Positions 1-7,865 of a stretch of DNA of 64,000 nt are shown in pieces (position 1 is the first letter of the stretch; each line of letters opens with the position of its first letter). The notes beneath the pieces are model-generated. The model saw only the letters and a list, made by a program, of their open reading frames with translations, was not told the origin of the DNA and searched no databases. Made by a program: the position numbers and the translations under genes. Origin of the DNA: Stigonema ocellatum SAG 48.90 = DSM 106950 (GTDB taxonomy: Bacteria > Cyanobacteriota > Cyanobacteriia > Cyanobacteriales > Nostocaceae); the NCBI GenBank assembly GCA_016903675.1, contig JADQBA010000016.1, positions 1 through 64,000 of the forward strand, given 5' to 3'.

Positions 1-1
1 A

Positions 2-478
2 CTCGGTATCCCAACCATTGTCGAGGCTTTCTCAACTCAGCTACCTCCCTGGGATTTTGCTGCTAAAGTGGGTCTTACCGCTCTTACTCTGGGGGCTGGT
101 TTTAAAGGCGGGGAAGTGACACCTCTATTTTTTATTGGTGCGACATTAGGCAATGCTTTGTCATTGATTTTGGCACTACCAACGGCTCTATTAGCAGGAA
201 TGGGATTTGTGGGTGTCTTTGCAGGTGCGGCGAACACACCTATCGCCTCGACTTTAATGGGAATGGAACTGTTTGGACTTGAATCGGGGGTATTTATTGG
301 CATAGCCTGTGTAGTGAGCTACCTTTTTTCGGGTCACACCGGGATTTATGGTTCGCAACGCATTGGGGTGAGTAAGTACTTTTCTTTACCTCTGCAATCC
401 GGGATAAGTTTGGCTACCCATGCTCGGACAAAATCTGGACCAAACATTGAGCAAACTAAGCAGGGGAGTAGGGAGTAG
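2..478 (+). CDS. ClC-family chloride channel/transporter, C-terminal part (5' end outside window)
   Basis: The frame is open from the window edge, so only the last 158 residues are visible. The segment GAGFKGGEVTPLFFIGATLG is typical of the ClC family: the GGEVTP stretch matches the anion-coordinating G-x-x-x-P region near the second half of the transporter. It is followed by hydrophobic helices and an A-N-T-P-I-A segment, also ClC-like. ClC proteins are dimeric inner-membrane chloride channels or H+/Cl- antiporters. The last residues (about KQGSRE) and the TAG stop are encoded by a GGGGAGT-type heptamer array, so the native C-terminus may have been replaced by repeat sequence. Family assignment is firm; channel versus antiporter cannot be told because the gating glutamate region lies upstream. 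Confidence 0.85.
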   Translation, partial: LGIPTIVEAFSTQLPPWDFAAKVGLTALTLGAGFKGGEVTPLFFIGATLGNALSLILALPTALLAGMGFVGVFAGAANTPIASTLMGMELFGLESGVFIGIACVVSYLFSGHTGIYGSQRIGVSKYFSLPLQSGISLATHARTKSGPNIEQTKQGSRE

Positions 479-500
479 GGAGTAGGGAGTGGGGAGTGGG
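466..500. repeat. Heptamer tandem repeat (GGGGAGT/AGGGAGT type)
   Basis: About five tandem heptamers of the form (A/G)GGGAGT. The array begins inside the last codons of the ClC gene and supplies its stop codon. The same repeat family recurs at 36373-36395, 55429-55694, 56614-56928 and 62717-62790. Confidence 0.9.
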
Positions 501-524
501 GATAACAAAGAGATCCATGACGCT

Positions 525-604
525 CTCGTTCCCAGGCTGAGCCTGGGAATGCTCTTACTTGAGGCTCTGCCTCATTAAGTAAAGTATGAGGCTGAGCCTC
601 GGGA
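525..604. repeat. Palindromic element with GTTCCCAGGCTGAGCCTGGGAA core
   Basis: Two nested palindromes, GTTCCCAGGCT/AGCCTGGGAA at 528-549 and GAGGCT...AGCCTC near 570-600. A related sequence forms the interior of the element at 26881-27091, and a short copy lies in frame in menE near 57584-57609. It lies in the proA upstream spacer and could act as a bidirectional hairpin, but no function can be shown. Confidence 0.65.
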
Positions 605-685
605 TGTTATAATTGTATTGGTTAACACCTTACTGGTAGTCAGCCAGAAACTCGCGCCTAAGGAGCCTGCTAGTCAGGAAGCATT

Positions 686-1984
686 ATGATGTCTGTTGAC
701 TCACCGCTTCACGTCTACGCCAAAAAAACTCAGCTTGCTGCACAAAAGCTGGCAATTCTTTCAACTGCTGCGAAAAATCAAGCAATTGTTGCGATCGCAC
801 AAGCTTTAGCATCGGCAAAAGATGAAATCATATCAGCAAATGTAGCAGATTGTCAAGCTGCTGCTGTAGAGGGAATTGCCAAACCACTTTACAAGCGTTT
901 GCAGTTAGATGAACATAAGTTAAGAGATGCGATCGCTGGAGTACAAGATGTAGGTAAACTTCCTGACCCAGTCGGCGCAGTCCAGATTCACCGCGAACTA
1001 GATACAGGCTTAATCCTGAAGCGAATCACCTGTCCTTTGGGTGTCTTGGGTGTCATTTTTGAAGCACGTCCCGAAGCAGCAATTCAAATTGTCTCTCTTG
1101 CCATCAAGTCAGGTAATGGTGTTATTCTCAAAGGTGGAAAAGAAGCTACTCGTTCTTGTGAGGCAATTGTCAAGGCAATTAAACTTGGATTATCTCAAAC
1201 TGCCGTTAACCCAGATGCAGTACAGTTGTTGACAACAAGGGAAGAAACCCTGGAACTTTTAAAATTAGATAAATATGTAGATTTAATCATTCCCCGAGGT
1301 TCTAACTCCTTTGTTCGCTTCGTGCAGGAAAATACCCGGATTCCAGTATTAGGTCATGCTGATGGGATTTGCCATGCCTATATAGATAAAGCAGCGGATA
1401 TTGAGAAAGCTATTAGCATCACAGTGGATGCAAAAACTAACTATCCTGCTGCTTGTAATGCAATTGAAACATTGCTAATTCACTCCAGCATCGCCGCGAC
1501 ATTTTTGCCGAAGGTGGCTGCGGCTTTGGGAGAACTCAATGTGGAATTAAGAGGAGATGAACGCAGCCGGGAGATTTTGCAGGATATGGCGGTGGCTACA
1601 GAAAAAGATTGGGAGACAGAGTACAGCGATTTGATTTTATCGATTAAGATGGTGGATTCCTTGGAGGAGGCGATCGCCCATATTAACGATTATGGTTCTA
1701 AACATACTGATGCGATCGTCACTGAAGATGTGGAGGCTGCTGAAACTTTCTTGGCGCTAGTCAATGCAGCCGGAGTTTACCACAACTGTTCTACCCGCTT
1801 TGCTGATGGTTTCCGCTACGGCTTCGGTGCAGAAGTCGGTATTAGTACTCAACAAATGCCACCCCGTGGTCCTGTTGGTTTAGAAGGTTTAGTCACATAT
1901 AAGTATCAAATGACTGGCGATGGTCATGTTGTCGCTACTTATAGTGGTGCTGATGCCAAACCCTTAACCCATCGGGATTTATAA
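686..1984 (+). CDS. proA: Gamma-glutamyl phosphate reductase
   Basis: Cytosolic enzyme of proline synthesis that reduces gamma-glutamyl phosphate to glutamate-5-semialdehyde with NADPH. At 432 aa it has the family's usual length. The catalytic-cysteine region reads YPAACNAIETLL near residue 255, and the C-terminal block VNAAGVYHNCSTRFADG is typical ProA. ATG codons at 686 and 689 are both possible; the first gives MMSVDS. A weak purine-rich site (CAGGAA) ends six bases upstream. It is transcribed alone, away from a proB gene, which is usual in cyanobacteria. A 54-base stretch of its 3' part is echoed at 3266-3319, the remains of a second proA-like gene. Confidence 0.95.
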   Translation: MMSVDSPLHVYAKKTQLAAQKLAILSTAAKNQAIVAIAQALASAKDEIISANVADCQAAAVEGIAKPLYKRLQLDEHKLRDAIAGVQDVGKLPDPVGAVQIHRELDTGLILKRITCPLGVLGVIFEARPEAAIQIVSLAIKSGNGVILKGGKEATRSCEAIVKAIKLGLSQTAVNPDAVQLLTTREETLELLKLDKYVDLIIPRGSNSFVRFVQENTRIPVLGHADGICHAYIDKAADIEKAISITVDAKTNYPAACNAIETLLIHSSIAATFLPKVAAALGELNVELRGDERSREILQDMAVATEKDWETEYSDLILSIKMVDSLEEAIAHINDYGSKHTDAIVTEDVEAAETFLALVNAAGVYHNCSTRFADGFRYGFGAEVGISTQQMPPRGPVGLEGLVTYKYQMTGDGHVVATYSGADAKPLTHRDL

Positions 1985-2037
1985 CGCTTTTCATCGGTTC
2001 TCAAAATATAGCAATCCTATAACAGTAGTGAAAATTC

Positions 2038-2149
2038 GGCGTTGCTGATTTAAAGTTTGAATTAGCCTCACGCAAAGGCGCAAAGACGCAAAGAATCGTT
2101 GTTTAATGATGTCGAAAAATGTCAATTCATACTCCGATTCAGCAACGCC
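2038..2149. mobile_element. MITE family B, copy 1 (112 bp, 8-bp target duplication)
   Basis: Terminal inverted repeats GGCGTTGCTGA / TCAGCAACGCC bound a 112-bp non-coding element. It is flanked by the perfect direct repeat GAAAATTC (2030-2037 and 2150-2157), a target-site duplication. The interior (CTCACGCAAAGGCGCAAAG) is shared with copies at 7687-7799 and, inverted, 18663-18774. Confidence 0.9.
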
Positions 2150-2165
2150 GAAAATTCGATGCTTT

Positions 2166-2198
2166 AGAAACCCGGTTTCTTTAATAAACCGGGTTTCT
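2166..2198. repeat. Palindromic repeat, family C, copy 1
   Basis: AGAAACCCGGTTTCTT and its inverted partner form a 33-bp near-perfect palindrome. Others lie at 18425-18457, 59026-59059 and 62283-62315. The arms are themselves palindromic (AAACCCGGTTT), so the unit could fold in more than one way. Here it sits between the convergent proA and methyltransferase-HIT genes, where it could serve as a terminator. Confidence 0.8.
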
Positions 2199-2225
2199 GG
2201 ACTTTCACAACTCCTGCACAGACTG

Positions 2226-3095
2226 CTATAGATGTGGTTTAGATGTTTTTTTAGGAATAACATTTCTCATTCCACTTTTAGCACCCATACTATCACCTTT
2301 GTAACGAGGGATGATATGTATAGTGGCGTGCATCATATTTTGACCTGCTGCTCGATTGATGTTCATTCCTACATTAAAACCATCTGGGTTAAATTCTGTT
2401 TTCAGCATTTCTTGTACTTTGTTCACCATAAACCAGCAAGCAGATTGCTCTTTAAATGGTAGCTCAAAATAATTGCTAACATGGCGTTTAGGAATTACTA
2501 AAATATGTCCTTTGCTTACAGGATAGCCATCAAATAGAGCATAAGCCGTTGCGGATTCCGTTAAGAGATTTAAATGTTTATAGGGATTGCAGAATATACA
2601 ATTATTATCTGAATTGCGCTGGTGATTGTAATGCCTATACTCATAAAACTCACAATTGGTATCTAAATAAATAGAATGAAAGGGAAGTTTAACAATACAC
2701 TGATAGGTAGGTTTTTTATGAACATAGTGTTCTCTAAAACCTTCTCTTTTGATATCCCTTCTAACGGCGTAATAAGCTTTCCCGCTTGGTTTCAATAGAT
2801 GTGCTACTTCCATCAGGACATTAGCTTGTTCTTCAGAAAACAAGACATTTAATACATAAAAGCAAATTATTGTATCGAATTTTTCGTTAGGATATTGGGG
2901 AAAATAATAAGGATCATAACCAGTAATATCACAGCCCTTGTGACGCAAGATTTTCACATCATTGCCAAATCCACACCCAAAATCTAATATTTTGCCTTCA
3001 AGCAGGTTTTGATTTAATAAATACTGTGCAGGAAATGACAGGTTAGTTCTTTCTATTGCTGTGAGATGGCTGAATTGATTTTTTTGCTGTTTCAT
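2226..3095 (-). CDS. Fusion of SAM-dependent methyltransferase and HIT-domain protein
   Basis: The 289-aa product has a class I methyltransferase half (residues about 1-145; SAM motif I LDFGCGFG near 38-45, post-I acidic residue in GYDPYY) followed by a HIT domain (about 165-275; CIFC start, GHILVIPKRHVSNYFELP, then the histidine motif). HIT proteins normally bind or hydrolyse nucleotides through H-x-H-x-H, with the middle histidine as nucleophile. Here the motif reads HATIH, so the nucleophile position is threonine; I checked the codon (ACT). The HIT half may therefore bind rather than hydrolyse nucleotides, unless another residue substitutes. The substrate is unknown. A short basic C-terminus follows. 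The gene converges with proA and stands alone; its neighbours give no clue to function. Confidence 0.85.
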   Translation of the reverse strand: MKQQKNQFSHLTAIERTNLSFPAQYLLNQNLLEGKILDFGCGFGNDVKILRHKGCDITGYDPYYFPQYPNEKFDTIICFYVLNVLFSEEQANVLMEVAHLLKPSGKAYYAVRRDIKREGFREHYVHKKPTYQCIVKLPFHSIYLDTNCEFYEYRHYNHQRNSDNNCIFCNPYKHLNLLTESATAYALFDGYPVSKGHILVIPKRHVSNYFELPFKEQSACWFMVNKVQEMLKTEFNPDGFNVGMNINRAAGQNMMHATIHIIPRYKGDSMGAKSGMRNVIPKKTSKPHL

Positions 3096-3191
3096 GGAAT
3101 TTCGGTGCTGTTCCCTGTCTTTAGGTGCATCTCGTTTTCATCAAACATTTTCTGGTTTTGATTCGCTGTTGTCATCTCCGGGTTATCGCTG

Positions 3192-3365
3192 ATGGATAAG
3201 ATAAGTATTATACTTTGCCAAGGTCATTACAGCAACCTAGAGCAACAAGAACAAGCGTTTACAACAGTCAATGCAGCCGGAGTCTACCACAACTGTTCTA
3301 CCCACTTTGCTGATGGTTTACAACTTGTGCCATTTGTCACGTATTTCGGCAGATCCCTCGAATGA
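3192..3365 (+). pseudogene. Relic of a second proA-like gene
   Basis: A 57-codon open frame contains VNAAGVYHNCSTHFADG, nearly identical to the ProA C-terminal block. At the DNA level 3266-3319 matches proA 1759-1812 with only a few differences. Upstream residues (LEQQEQAF) align weakly with VEAAETFL in ProA, then similarity stops. The rest of the enzyme, including the catalytic cysteine, is missing. It is best read as the decayed end of a duplicated or horizontally acquired proA rather than a working gene. Confidence 0.8.
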
Positions 3366-3418
3366 GTGCAATTCGTTAATTTTTAATTTTTTGAAGTACA
3401 GTCTGTACGTTCGCTCCT

Positions 3419-3551
3419 AATACGGTTCGGTTAAGATCTGAACGCCTGCGGCGACCCCCTTAAAAAGGGGGTAACAGAGGTTTATTAGCCCCCCTTTTTA
3501 AGGGGGGTTGGGGGGATCTTCAAAAGATTAAAACGCTAACCGAACCGTATT
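3419..3551. mobile_element. MITE family A, copy 1 (133 bp)
   Basis: 15-bp perfect terminal inverted repeats AATACGGTTCGGTTA / TAACCGAACCGTATT. The interior holds an A/T-centred hairpin of C and G runs. The ends differ at only two positions from the element at 3590-3725. I see no clear target duplication; the vapC sequence expected beyond its left end is absent. Confidence 0.85.
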
Positions 3552-3822
3552 GCGTTGGCAAACAACGAATCAGGCACCACAATCTCATCCAATACTGCTC
3601 GGTTAAGAATATTCGTAGGTTGGGTTGAGGCTTTGCGAAACCCAACAAACCCCGCAAAATGTTGGGTTTCGTTCCTCAACCCAACCTACAGATTTTTATT
3701 TTTTAGGCTTAACCGAGCAGTATTGCAATCTCATCTACTGTTTCTAAAGCAGCGATCGCCTGTTCATACCTGTCCTCTACGTGTAAGAGCGCATAGGCAA
3801 ACACCATCGTATCAATCACCAT
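3552..3822 (-). pseudogene. VapC-type PIN-domain toxin gene destroyed by MITE insertions
   Basis: The ATG at 3820-3822 abuts the antitoxin stop codon (TAGATG). The N-terminus MVIDTMVFAYALL carries the first conserved PIN aspartate. Codons run on to ETVDEI, where the 3590-3725 element interrupts within a 10-bp duplicated target CAATCTCATC; the frame then hits TAA inside the element at 3709-3711. Beyond that element the gene resumes (VVPDSLFANA) and is cut again at 3551 by the related element 3419-3551, after which no PIN sequence is recognisable. Intact PIN toxins are about 130-150 aa and need later acidic residues, which are gone. Removing the second element and one target copy restores a continuous frame. 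Confidence 0.88.
3590..3725. mobile_element. MITE family A, copy 2 (136 bp, 10-bp target duplication)
   Basis: 18-bp perfect terminal inverted repeats CAATACTGCTCGGTTAAG / CTTAACCGAGCAGTATTG. Direct repeats CAATCTCATC lie immediately outside (3580-3589 and 3726-3735). The interior carries inverted copies of GTAGGTTGGGTT. It is inserted in the vapC coding sequence. Confidence 0.92.
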
Positions 3823-4047
3823 CTATCTTCGTCCAACTGATTTCCAAGCCTGCACCCTACTTTCTGGTTCCATCGGCAACGCCTTTGCCCGTTGACGAAT
3901 ACGAGCAAGCACTTCATCACGTTGCCCATAGCGTTTAAGCAACAAATCGCGGACTTCTTGCTCCATCGAAATCCCCTTTTGTCCCGCTAAGCGTTTAATC
4001 CGCTCGACTAATTCATCAGATATATTGCGAATGGTAATTGTTGCCAT
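3823..4047 (-). CDS. FitA/VapB-type ribbon-helix-helix antitoxin
   Basis: The 74-aa protein begins MATITIRNISDELVERIKRLA, the standard FitA-like ribbon-helix-helix DNA-binding fold (strand, then two helices), with a C-terminal tail (about residues 48-74) expected to wrap the cognate PIN toxin. Such antitoxins neutralise their VapC RNase and repress their own promoter as dimers. The toxin gene starts directly after the stop codon but is broken by MITEs, so this antitoxin is orphaned. It may survive as a simple autoregulator or cross-neutralise other VapC toxins. Family is clear; present function is not. Confidence 0.88.
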   Translation of the reverse strand: MATITIRNISDELVERIKRLAGQKGISMEQEVRDLLLKRYGQRDEVLARIRQRAKALPMEPESRVQAWKSVGRR

Positions 4048-4090
4048 ACTGGCTCAATAGCTAGTGCTAGTCTACTAGTGGATCATTATC

Positions 4091-4204
4091 TTATGCTAGC
4101 ACTTTGCTGGCATTCGAGTCGCCAACGGCTGCGATCGGTAGAATGACTGACCCTATCCCCATCGCTGCTGTTGCTATTACTGGCCACAATTTCAAACCGC
4201 TCAT
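4091..4204 (-). CDS. 37-aa hydrophobic peptide at the end of the chaperone operon
   Basis: A short frame, MSGLKLWPVIATAAMGIG then SVILPIAAVGDSNASKVLA, follows the radical SAM gene by 40 bases. It has a proper ribosome-binding site (CAGGAGT eight bases before the ATG), which separates it from random short frames. Residues about 5-27 form one hydrophobic segment after a single lysine, so it could be a membrane-anchored peptide or a signal-peptide-like secreted one, with an A-x-A-like junction near VGDSNA. There are no cysteines or recognisable RiPP core. I know of no family. It is probably co-transcribed as the operon's last gene. Confidence 0.5.
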   Translation of the reverse strand: MSGLKLWPVIATAAMGIGSVILPIAAVGDSNASKVLA

Positions 4205-4244
4205 GATTTTGACTCCTGTAGAATGCAATTAAATGACTCAGTGG

Positions 4245-4865
4245 TTATATTTCAGTGGATTTTGAGACCATATCGACTGCTCGTTGGAAATCAGTCGAGA
4301 AGTTGTGGGGTGGAACTCCCACCATTAAGACTGAATCGTCACGCATATGAATTTCTACATCCCTTTTGCGTTCTGTAAACAAACTGGCTTCTGACAAATG
4401 GCGGGGAGTTATAAAGTGAACGACTTGATTAGAAGAACCGCGCCAGCCTTGATTGTCATTGAGTTCTGGGATATACTGTCCATCTATGAGAACATCAATT
4501 AGGGTAAGAACTTTATTGATAGCAGGGTCAGACTTGGCTTGCAACTGCTTTAGAGTAAAACCTGAAAAGCAGATAATAGAAATGTCTCGCTTTTGTCGCA
4601 CATAGGAGAAAAGTTCGCTTAAGGCGGCTGCTTGTAGCATTGGCTCCCCACCAGAAACCGTCAGCCCGTCTGTTCTAGGAACTGATAAGATATAATCAGC
4701 AAGTTGTAGGGGATCAACTAAAGTTGCTTCCGTTTGAGGAATCCAATCTGGGGAAATACAACCACGACAGTTAAAGCAGCAACCTTGTACCCAAATGACA
4801 AAGCGTTTACCAGGACCAAGAGCGCGAGTCCCAGGGCAGATTTCAGCAACATTCAGCACAGTCAT
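4245..4865 (-). CDS. NrdG-like radical SAM (single 4Fe-4S) protein of the Hsp70/AAA+ operon
   Basis: The 206-aa protein has a radical SAM cluster motif near residues 28-36 (GCCFNCRGC, fitting C-x3-C-x2-C) and the SAM-binding SGGEP near 70-74, resembling NrdG/PflA activases, which use SAM and a 4Fe-4S cluster to make glycyl radicals or do related chemistry. It lacks extra iron-sulfur clusters. No class III ribonucleotide reductase or other glycyl-radical partner lies in the window, so the substrate is unknown; a protein of the same operon is a reasonable guess but only inference. Its ATG lies two bases after the stop of the coiled-coil gene, so translation is probably coupled. Family assignment is firm, role unknown. 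Confidence 0.85.
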   Translation of the reverse strand: MTVLNVAEICPGTRALGPGKRFVIWVQGCCFNCRGCISPDWIPQTEATLVDPLQLADYILSVPRTDGLTVSGGEPMLQAAALSELFSYVRQKRDISIICFSGFTLKQLQAKSDPAINKVLTLIDVLIDGQYIPELNDNQGWRGSSNQVVHFITPRHLSEASLFTERKRDVEIHMRDDSVLMVGVPPHNFSTDFQRAVDMVSKSTEI

Positions 4866-4867
4866 AG

Positions 4868-5932
4868 CTAAAAAAAGGAACGATTTTTTTGTTGAGTTTG
4901 TTCATGTTTGCTGCGGGCTACAGCTAATTCTTGGTCAATTGCTTCTAGAAGTTCTTGGACATTTCTGATGAGACTATCTACTTTTTGATGGTCTACAGGT
5001 AGCAAGCTTCCCAAGGCTTGATCTGATTGATAATGATTATTTACGGCTGTCAAAATTTCCTGAGTCGCAGATTGGTATTTCAGAAAATCCTCTGTCGCTT
5101 TTTGTAATTGTTGCTGAGCTTGATGATATTCTTGTTCTTGGTGTGCGAGTTTATCTCGTTGTTCTTCGAGTGTGGCTAGCTCTTGGGATAAAGCTTCTGA
5201 TAAACGCTCTCGTTGTTGTTGTGTCAGGGTTATTAGTTCTGAAACTGCACCCCGAATGTGCGTTTCTAGTCGATTCTGCCGAGATTGCCAATAAATAATC
5301 TCTTCTTTGAGGGTGGTTTGCTGTCTTTGCAGTGCAGGAATTTGTTCATCCAAGTCAGCTTTTTGTTGCTGGAGGTTTTCAAGAACTTGGCGTTGTGGTT
5401 CTAAAGCAGCCTCTTGGGCTGATATCTCTTCTCTAAAAATTTCCAGGTTAGTTGTTTGCACTTCGGCTTTGATTTTTTGTAGCTGGCTGGCTTTCTCCTT
5501 TAAGTTTCTGAGTTCATCGTTTTGTTTACGCAGCTGTTGTTCCTGGTGCAGTAGCTCACTTGCGGATTGCAGAAGTTTAGATTTCTCGTTAGCAATTTGT
5601 TCTATTGCTTGAGCGCGTTCGCTTATTTTCTGCTTAAGTGTGGTTGGTATAGGCAAAGTCGTCAGATGGGGTAACCAGGTGTTTAGAATTGTTAACAGGG
5701 TGTTGAGGGTTTTAGAAAGAGCGATCGCCCAAGCTTCTATAGTCTCTGTATCTGTGGTAGCGAGTTGTCGTAGTGCTTCTGGATTAAAAGTGGATTCCCA
5801 AAGATTCATTTCTGCCTGTACTAATTCAAAAGGCAGTGGAATTGTTTCAAAGTCTAATAGGTTTTTATGCTGCTGTATTTGTTGCAATAATTTAGTAATA
5901 TTATCAATATTATATTGTTGATTTTGCTGCAT
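4868..5932 (-). CDS. Coiled-coil protein of the Hsp70/AAA+ operon
   Basis: About 354 aa from the ATG at 5932 (MQQNQQYN); a GTG at 5944 would add MRIS. Residues about 1-115 are leucine-rich and probably globular-helical; about 115-345 form a long heptad-rich coiled coil full of Q, E, L and K. There is no enzymatic motif and no membrane segment. It lies between the second Hsp70 gene (57 bases upstream) and the radical SAM gene (two bases downstream). It could be a scaffold or a substrate adaptor of the chaperone pair. No named family recognised. Confidence 0.75.
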   Translation of the reverse strand: MQQNQQYNIDNITKLLQQIQQHKNLLDFETIPLPFELVQAEMNLWESTFNPEALRQLATTDTETIEAWAIALSKTLNTLLTILNTWLPHLTTLPIPTTLKQKISERAQAIEQIANEKSKLLQSASELLHQEQQLRKQNDELRNLKEKASQLQKIKAEVQTTNLEIFREEISAQEAALEPQRQVLENLQQQKADLDEQIPALQRQQTTLKEEIIYWQSRQNRLETHIRGAVSELITLTQQQRERLSEALSQELATLEEQRDKLAHQEQEYHQAQQQLQKATEDFLKYQSATQEILTAVNNHYQSDQALGSLLPVDHQKVDSLIRNVQELLEAIDQELAVARSKHEQTQQKNRSFF

Positions 5933-5989
5933 AGATATTCTCACTTGATTTGTTAATATAAATTAAATAAAATTAACCTGATTGGAAAG

Positions 5990-7600
5990 TTATTCCTCTT
6001 GTTCATCTAAGACAAAACCAGGAAACATTTTGACAATGATATCCCCTAGTGTATATTCAACAAGTTTTCCAGAGCGTGTCTCCTCAATTATTAAATAAGC
6101 AATTTGGGAGCGGTCAACTTTCATCCCGACACGATATTTTGCGTTAGGGGAGTAATTGGGTAAATCAATCATGTCTCGCAGAGAGTCTTGATGCTTTTTA
6201 CCTTTAGACCGAAGCTGTACCCACAGAGTAATAGCAATGCGTTTCTCAAGTGGTGTAACTTTTTCAGAAGAAAAATTCGGCTGTAATAGACTATCCAGAC
6301 TGGAACCTCCCTTAATGAGAGTAATTTCGAGTCTCTCTCGTTCCCCGGTGTGAATCTTGATTGTTTCTAAAACAATACCAATAGTGTGGATATATTTCTC
6401 TATAGGGTCTACTAAGCCATTAGCAATAAGACAAGCTCCATAGGAGATAGCATAAGCACTGTTAGTAATATTAAATGTTTTATCTATACGAGGGTCGTTT
6501 TTATTCATTCCTATGGTATCTGTAATGGCTTTTTGTACTAGGAGAAATTGGCAAAATCCCCCTACCATAAAAACGCGGTCAATACCTAAACCATTTGTTT
6601 CTGTATAGCCTTTAACTCTTGTTATGACTTTTTCAATACCCTGAGCTATCGGGGTAAATGCCTCGTTGACTTCTGCTAGAGTGACTGTGTATCCATTGAA
6701 TTTATAAATTTCATCTCCTGCTTTGTCATCTGGGGCATTTAGATAATTAGTTATATTTCTAGTAGCTTTGTTATGACTGCTAATTTTGACGCTTTCAAAT
6801 TCCTTCAACAAGCTAATAAATTCTTGGCTATTTTCATCTAATGGTGTGCTATGCTTTTTAGTGTAAGCTTGCTGAACAATACGGCGATCAAAGGCGACAC
6901 CAGCTGATTCCAGTCCTTTATCACCTTGACCATCAAAGTAGAGCACTTCAACTTTATTGTCTCCGTAAATACGACAGAGGCTGACATCAAATGTACCACC
7001 TCCCATATCACAAACGAGCAAGTTGCCACTAAAAGATTCAGTATTATCTTCCTTTGCACGCCGTTGTATTTCCCAAGCATAATAAGCAGCAGCAGCAACA
7101 GGTTCACTGACTAGCTGGATGAGTTGTTTTTCTAGTCCTAAATCTTTTTGAATTAATTCTTGCAGGCGCTGCCGACCTAAATTATAAATATCATGCTGCC
7201 AAATTTCTGGAACCGAAACGACAAGACTAGTAATTTCGCCTTTTTCACTGCTAAAACTGTAAGGGTTTTCATGAGATATCAGCAGTTCGCGCAGGTAATC
7301 AATAGTCACACTGATGGGAGTCTGGTTAAGTGGAAAGTGTTGGGAAAACTCAGACTCTGGTAGGGGTAACCGCATCTTAAAATTGCCATAGGTTTCAACA
7401 GAATCGTCATGAACAGCAGCAGTGCGGGCTGAAACGCCTATTTCAGTGTAACCGTCTGAATGGTAGGCAATGAAGGAGGCGATGTACTTAGGTCCATCTG
7501 GTGCGGGATAGGGAAACGCTTCCAGTTCTCCGTTGGGGGTTAGGTAGGAAATGATGGAGTTGGTAGTGCCAAAATCTAGACCGATTTTATAGGTAGGCAT
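5990..7600 (-). CDS. Divergent Hsp70-family protein with reduced substrate-binding part
   Basis: The 536-aa protein has the Hsp70/actin ATPase fold: phosphate-1 loop GLDFGTTNS (residues about 7-15), phosphate-2 loop DMGGGTFDVS (near 198) and adenosine motif MVGGF (near 343). Canonical DnaK is about 630-640 aa; here only about 145 residues follow the ATPase domain, without the EEVD-like end or a recognisable helical lid, so substrate binding must differ from DnaK. The C-terminal part seems to be a short beta domain. It is the second Hsp70 in the operon, separated from the GrpE-like gene by a 265-base spacer holding a MITE. No DnaJ gene is present here. Confidence 0.88.
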   Translation of the reverse strand: MPTYKIGLDFGTTNSIISYLTPNGELEAFPYPAPDGPKYIASFIAYHSDGYTEIGVSARTAAVHDDSVETYGNFKMRLPLPESEFSQHFPLNQTPISVTIDYLRELLISHENPYSFSSEKGEITSLVVSVPEIWQHDIYNLGRQRLQELIQKDLGLEKQLIQLVSEPVAAAAYYAWEIQRRAKEDNTESFSGNLLVCDMGGGTFDVSLCRIYGDNKVEVLYFDGQGDKGLESAGVAFDRRIVQQAYTKKHSTPLDENSQEFISLLKEFESVKISSHNKATRNITNYLNAPDDKAGDEIYKFNGYTVTLAEVNEAFTPIAQGIEKVITRVKGYTETNGLGIDRVFMVGGFCQFLLVQKAITDTIGMNKNDPRIDKTFNITNSAYAISYGACLIANGLVDPIEKYIHTIGIVLETIKIHTGERERLEITLIKGGSSLDSLLQPNFSSEKVTPLEKRIAITLWVQLRSKGKKHQDSLRDMIDLPNYSPNAKYRVGMKVDRSQIAYLIIEETRSGKLVEYTLGDIIVKMFPGFVLDEQEE

Positions 7601-7686
7601 AGTTACGATTGTTAATTAATTTCAGTGAATCACAAAATCTCAAAAACTGTTGTGCTTGTGCAATTTGTAGTAACTAGCAGATTTTT

Positions 7687-7799
7687 GGCGTTGCTGATTA
7701 AGAGTATGAATTTAGTCTCACGCAAAGGCGCAAAGGCGCAAAAAATCGTTGTTTAGTCATCTCGAAAAATGTCAATTCATACTCCGATTCAGCAACGCC
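7687..7799. mobile_element. MITE family B, copy 2, inside the Hsp70/AAA+ operon
   Basis: GGCGTTGCTGA / TCAGCAACGCC ends, 113 bp, flanked by 8-bp direct repeats AGATTTTT (7679-7686 and 7800-7807). The interior closely matches copy 1. It lies between the GrpE-like gene and the second Hsp70 gene, so a long hairpin would appear in the operon transcript and could alter downstream expression. Confidence 0.9.
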
Positions 7800-7865
7800 A
7801 GATTTTTTGAGATCGCTGGGTTCACCAAGTCTTGCATCTGTGATGATTTTGGACAAAACTGATTG

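Noticed and set aside
466..500. Heptamer arrays considered as CRISPR or iteron origin
   Set aside because: The units are 7 bp, tandem without spacers, and recur in many unrelated places, so they are the ordinary cyanobacterial short tandem repeats.
3555..3938. 127-codon plus-strand frame over the VapBC locus
   Set aside because: It runs through MITE ends and antisense to vapB/vapC; no protein-like content.
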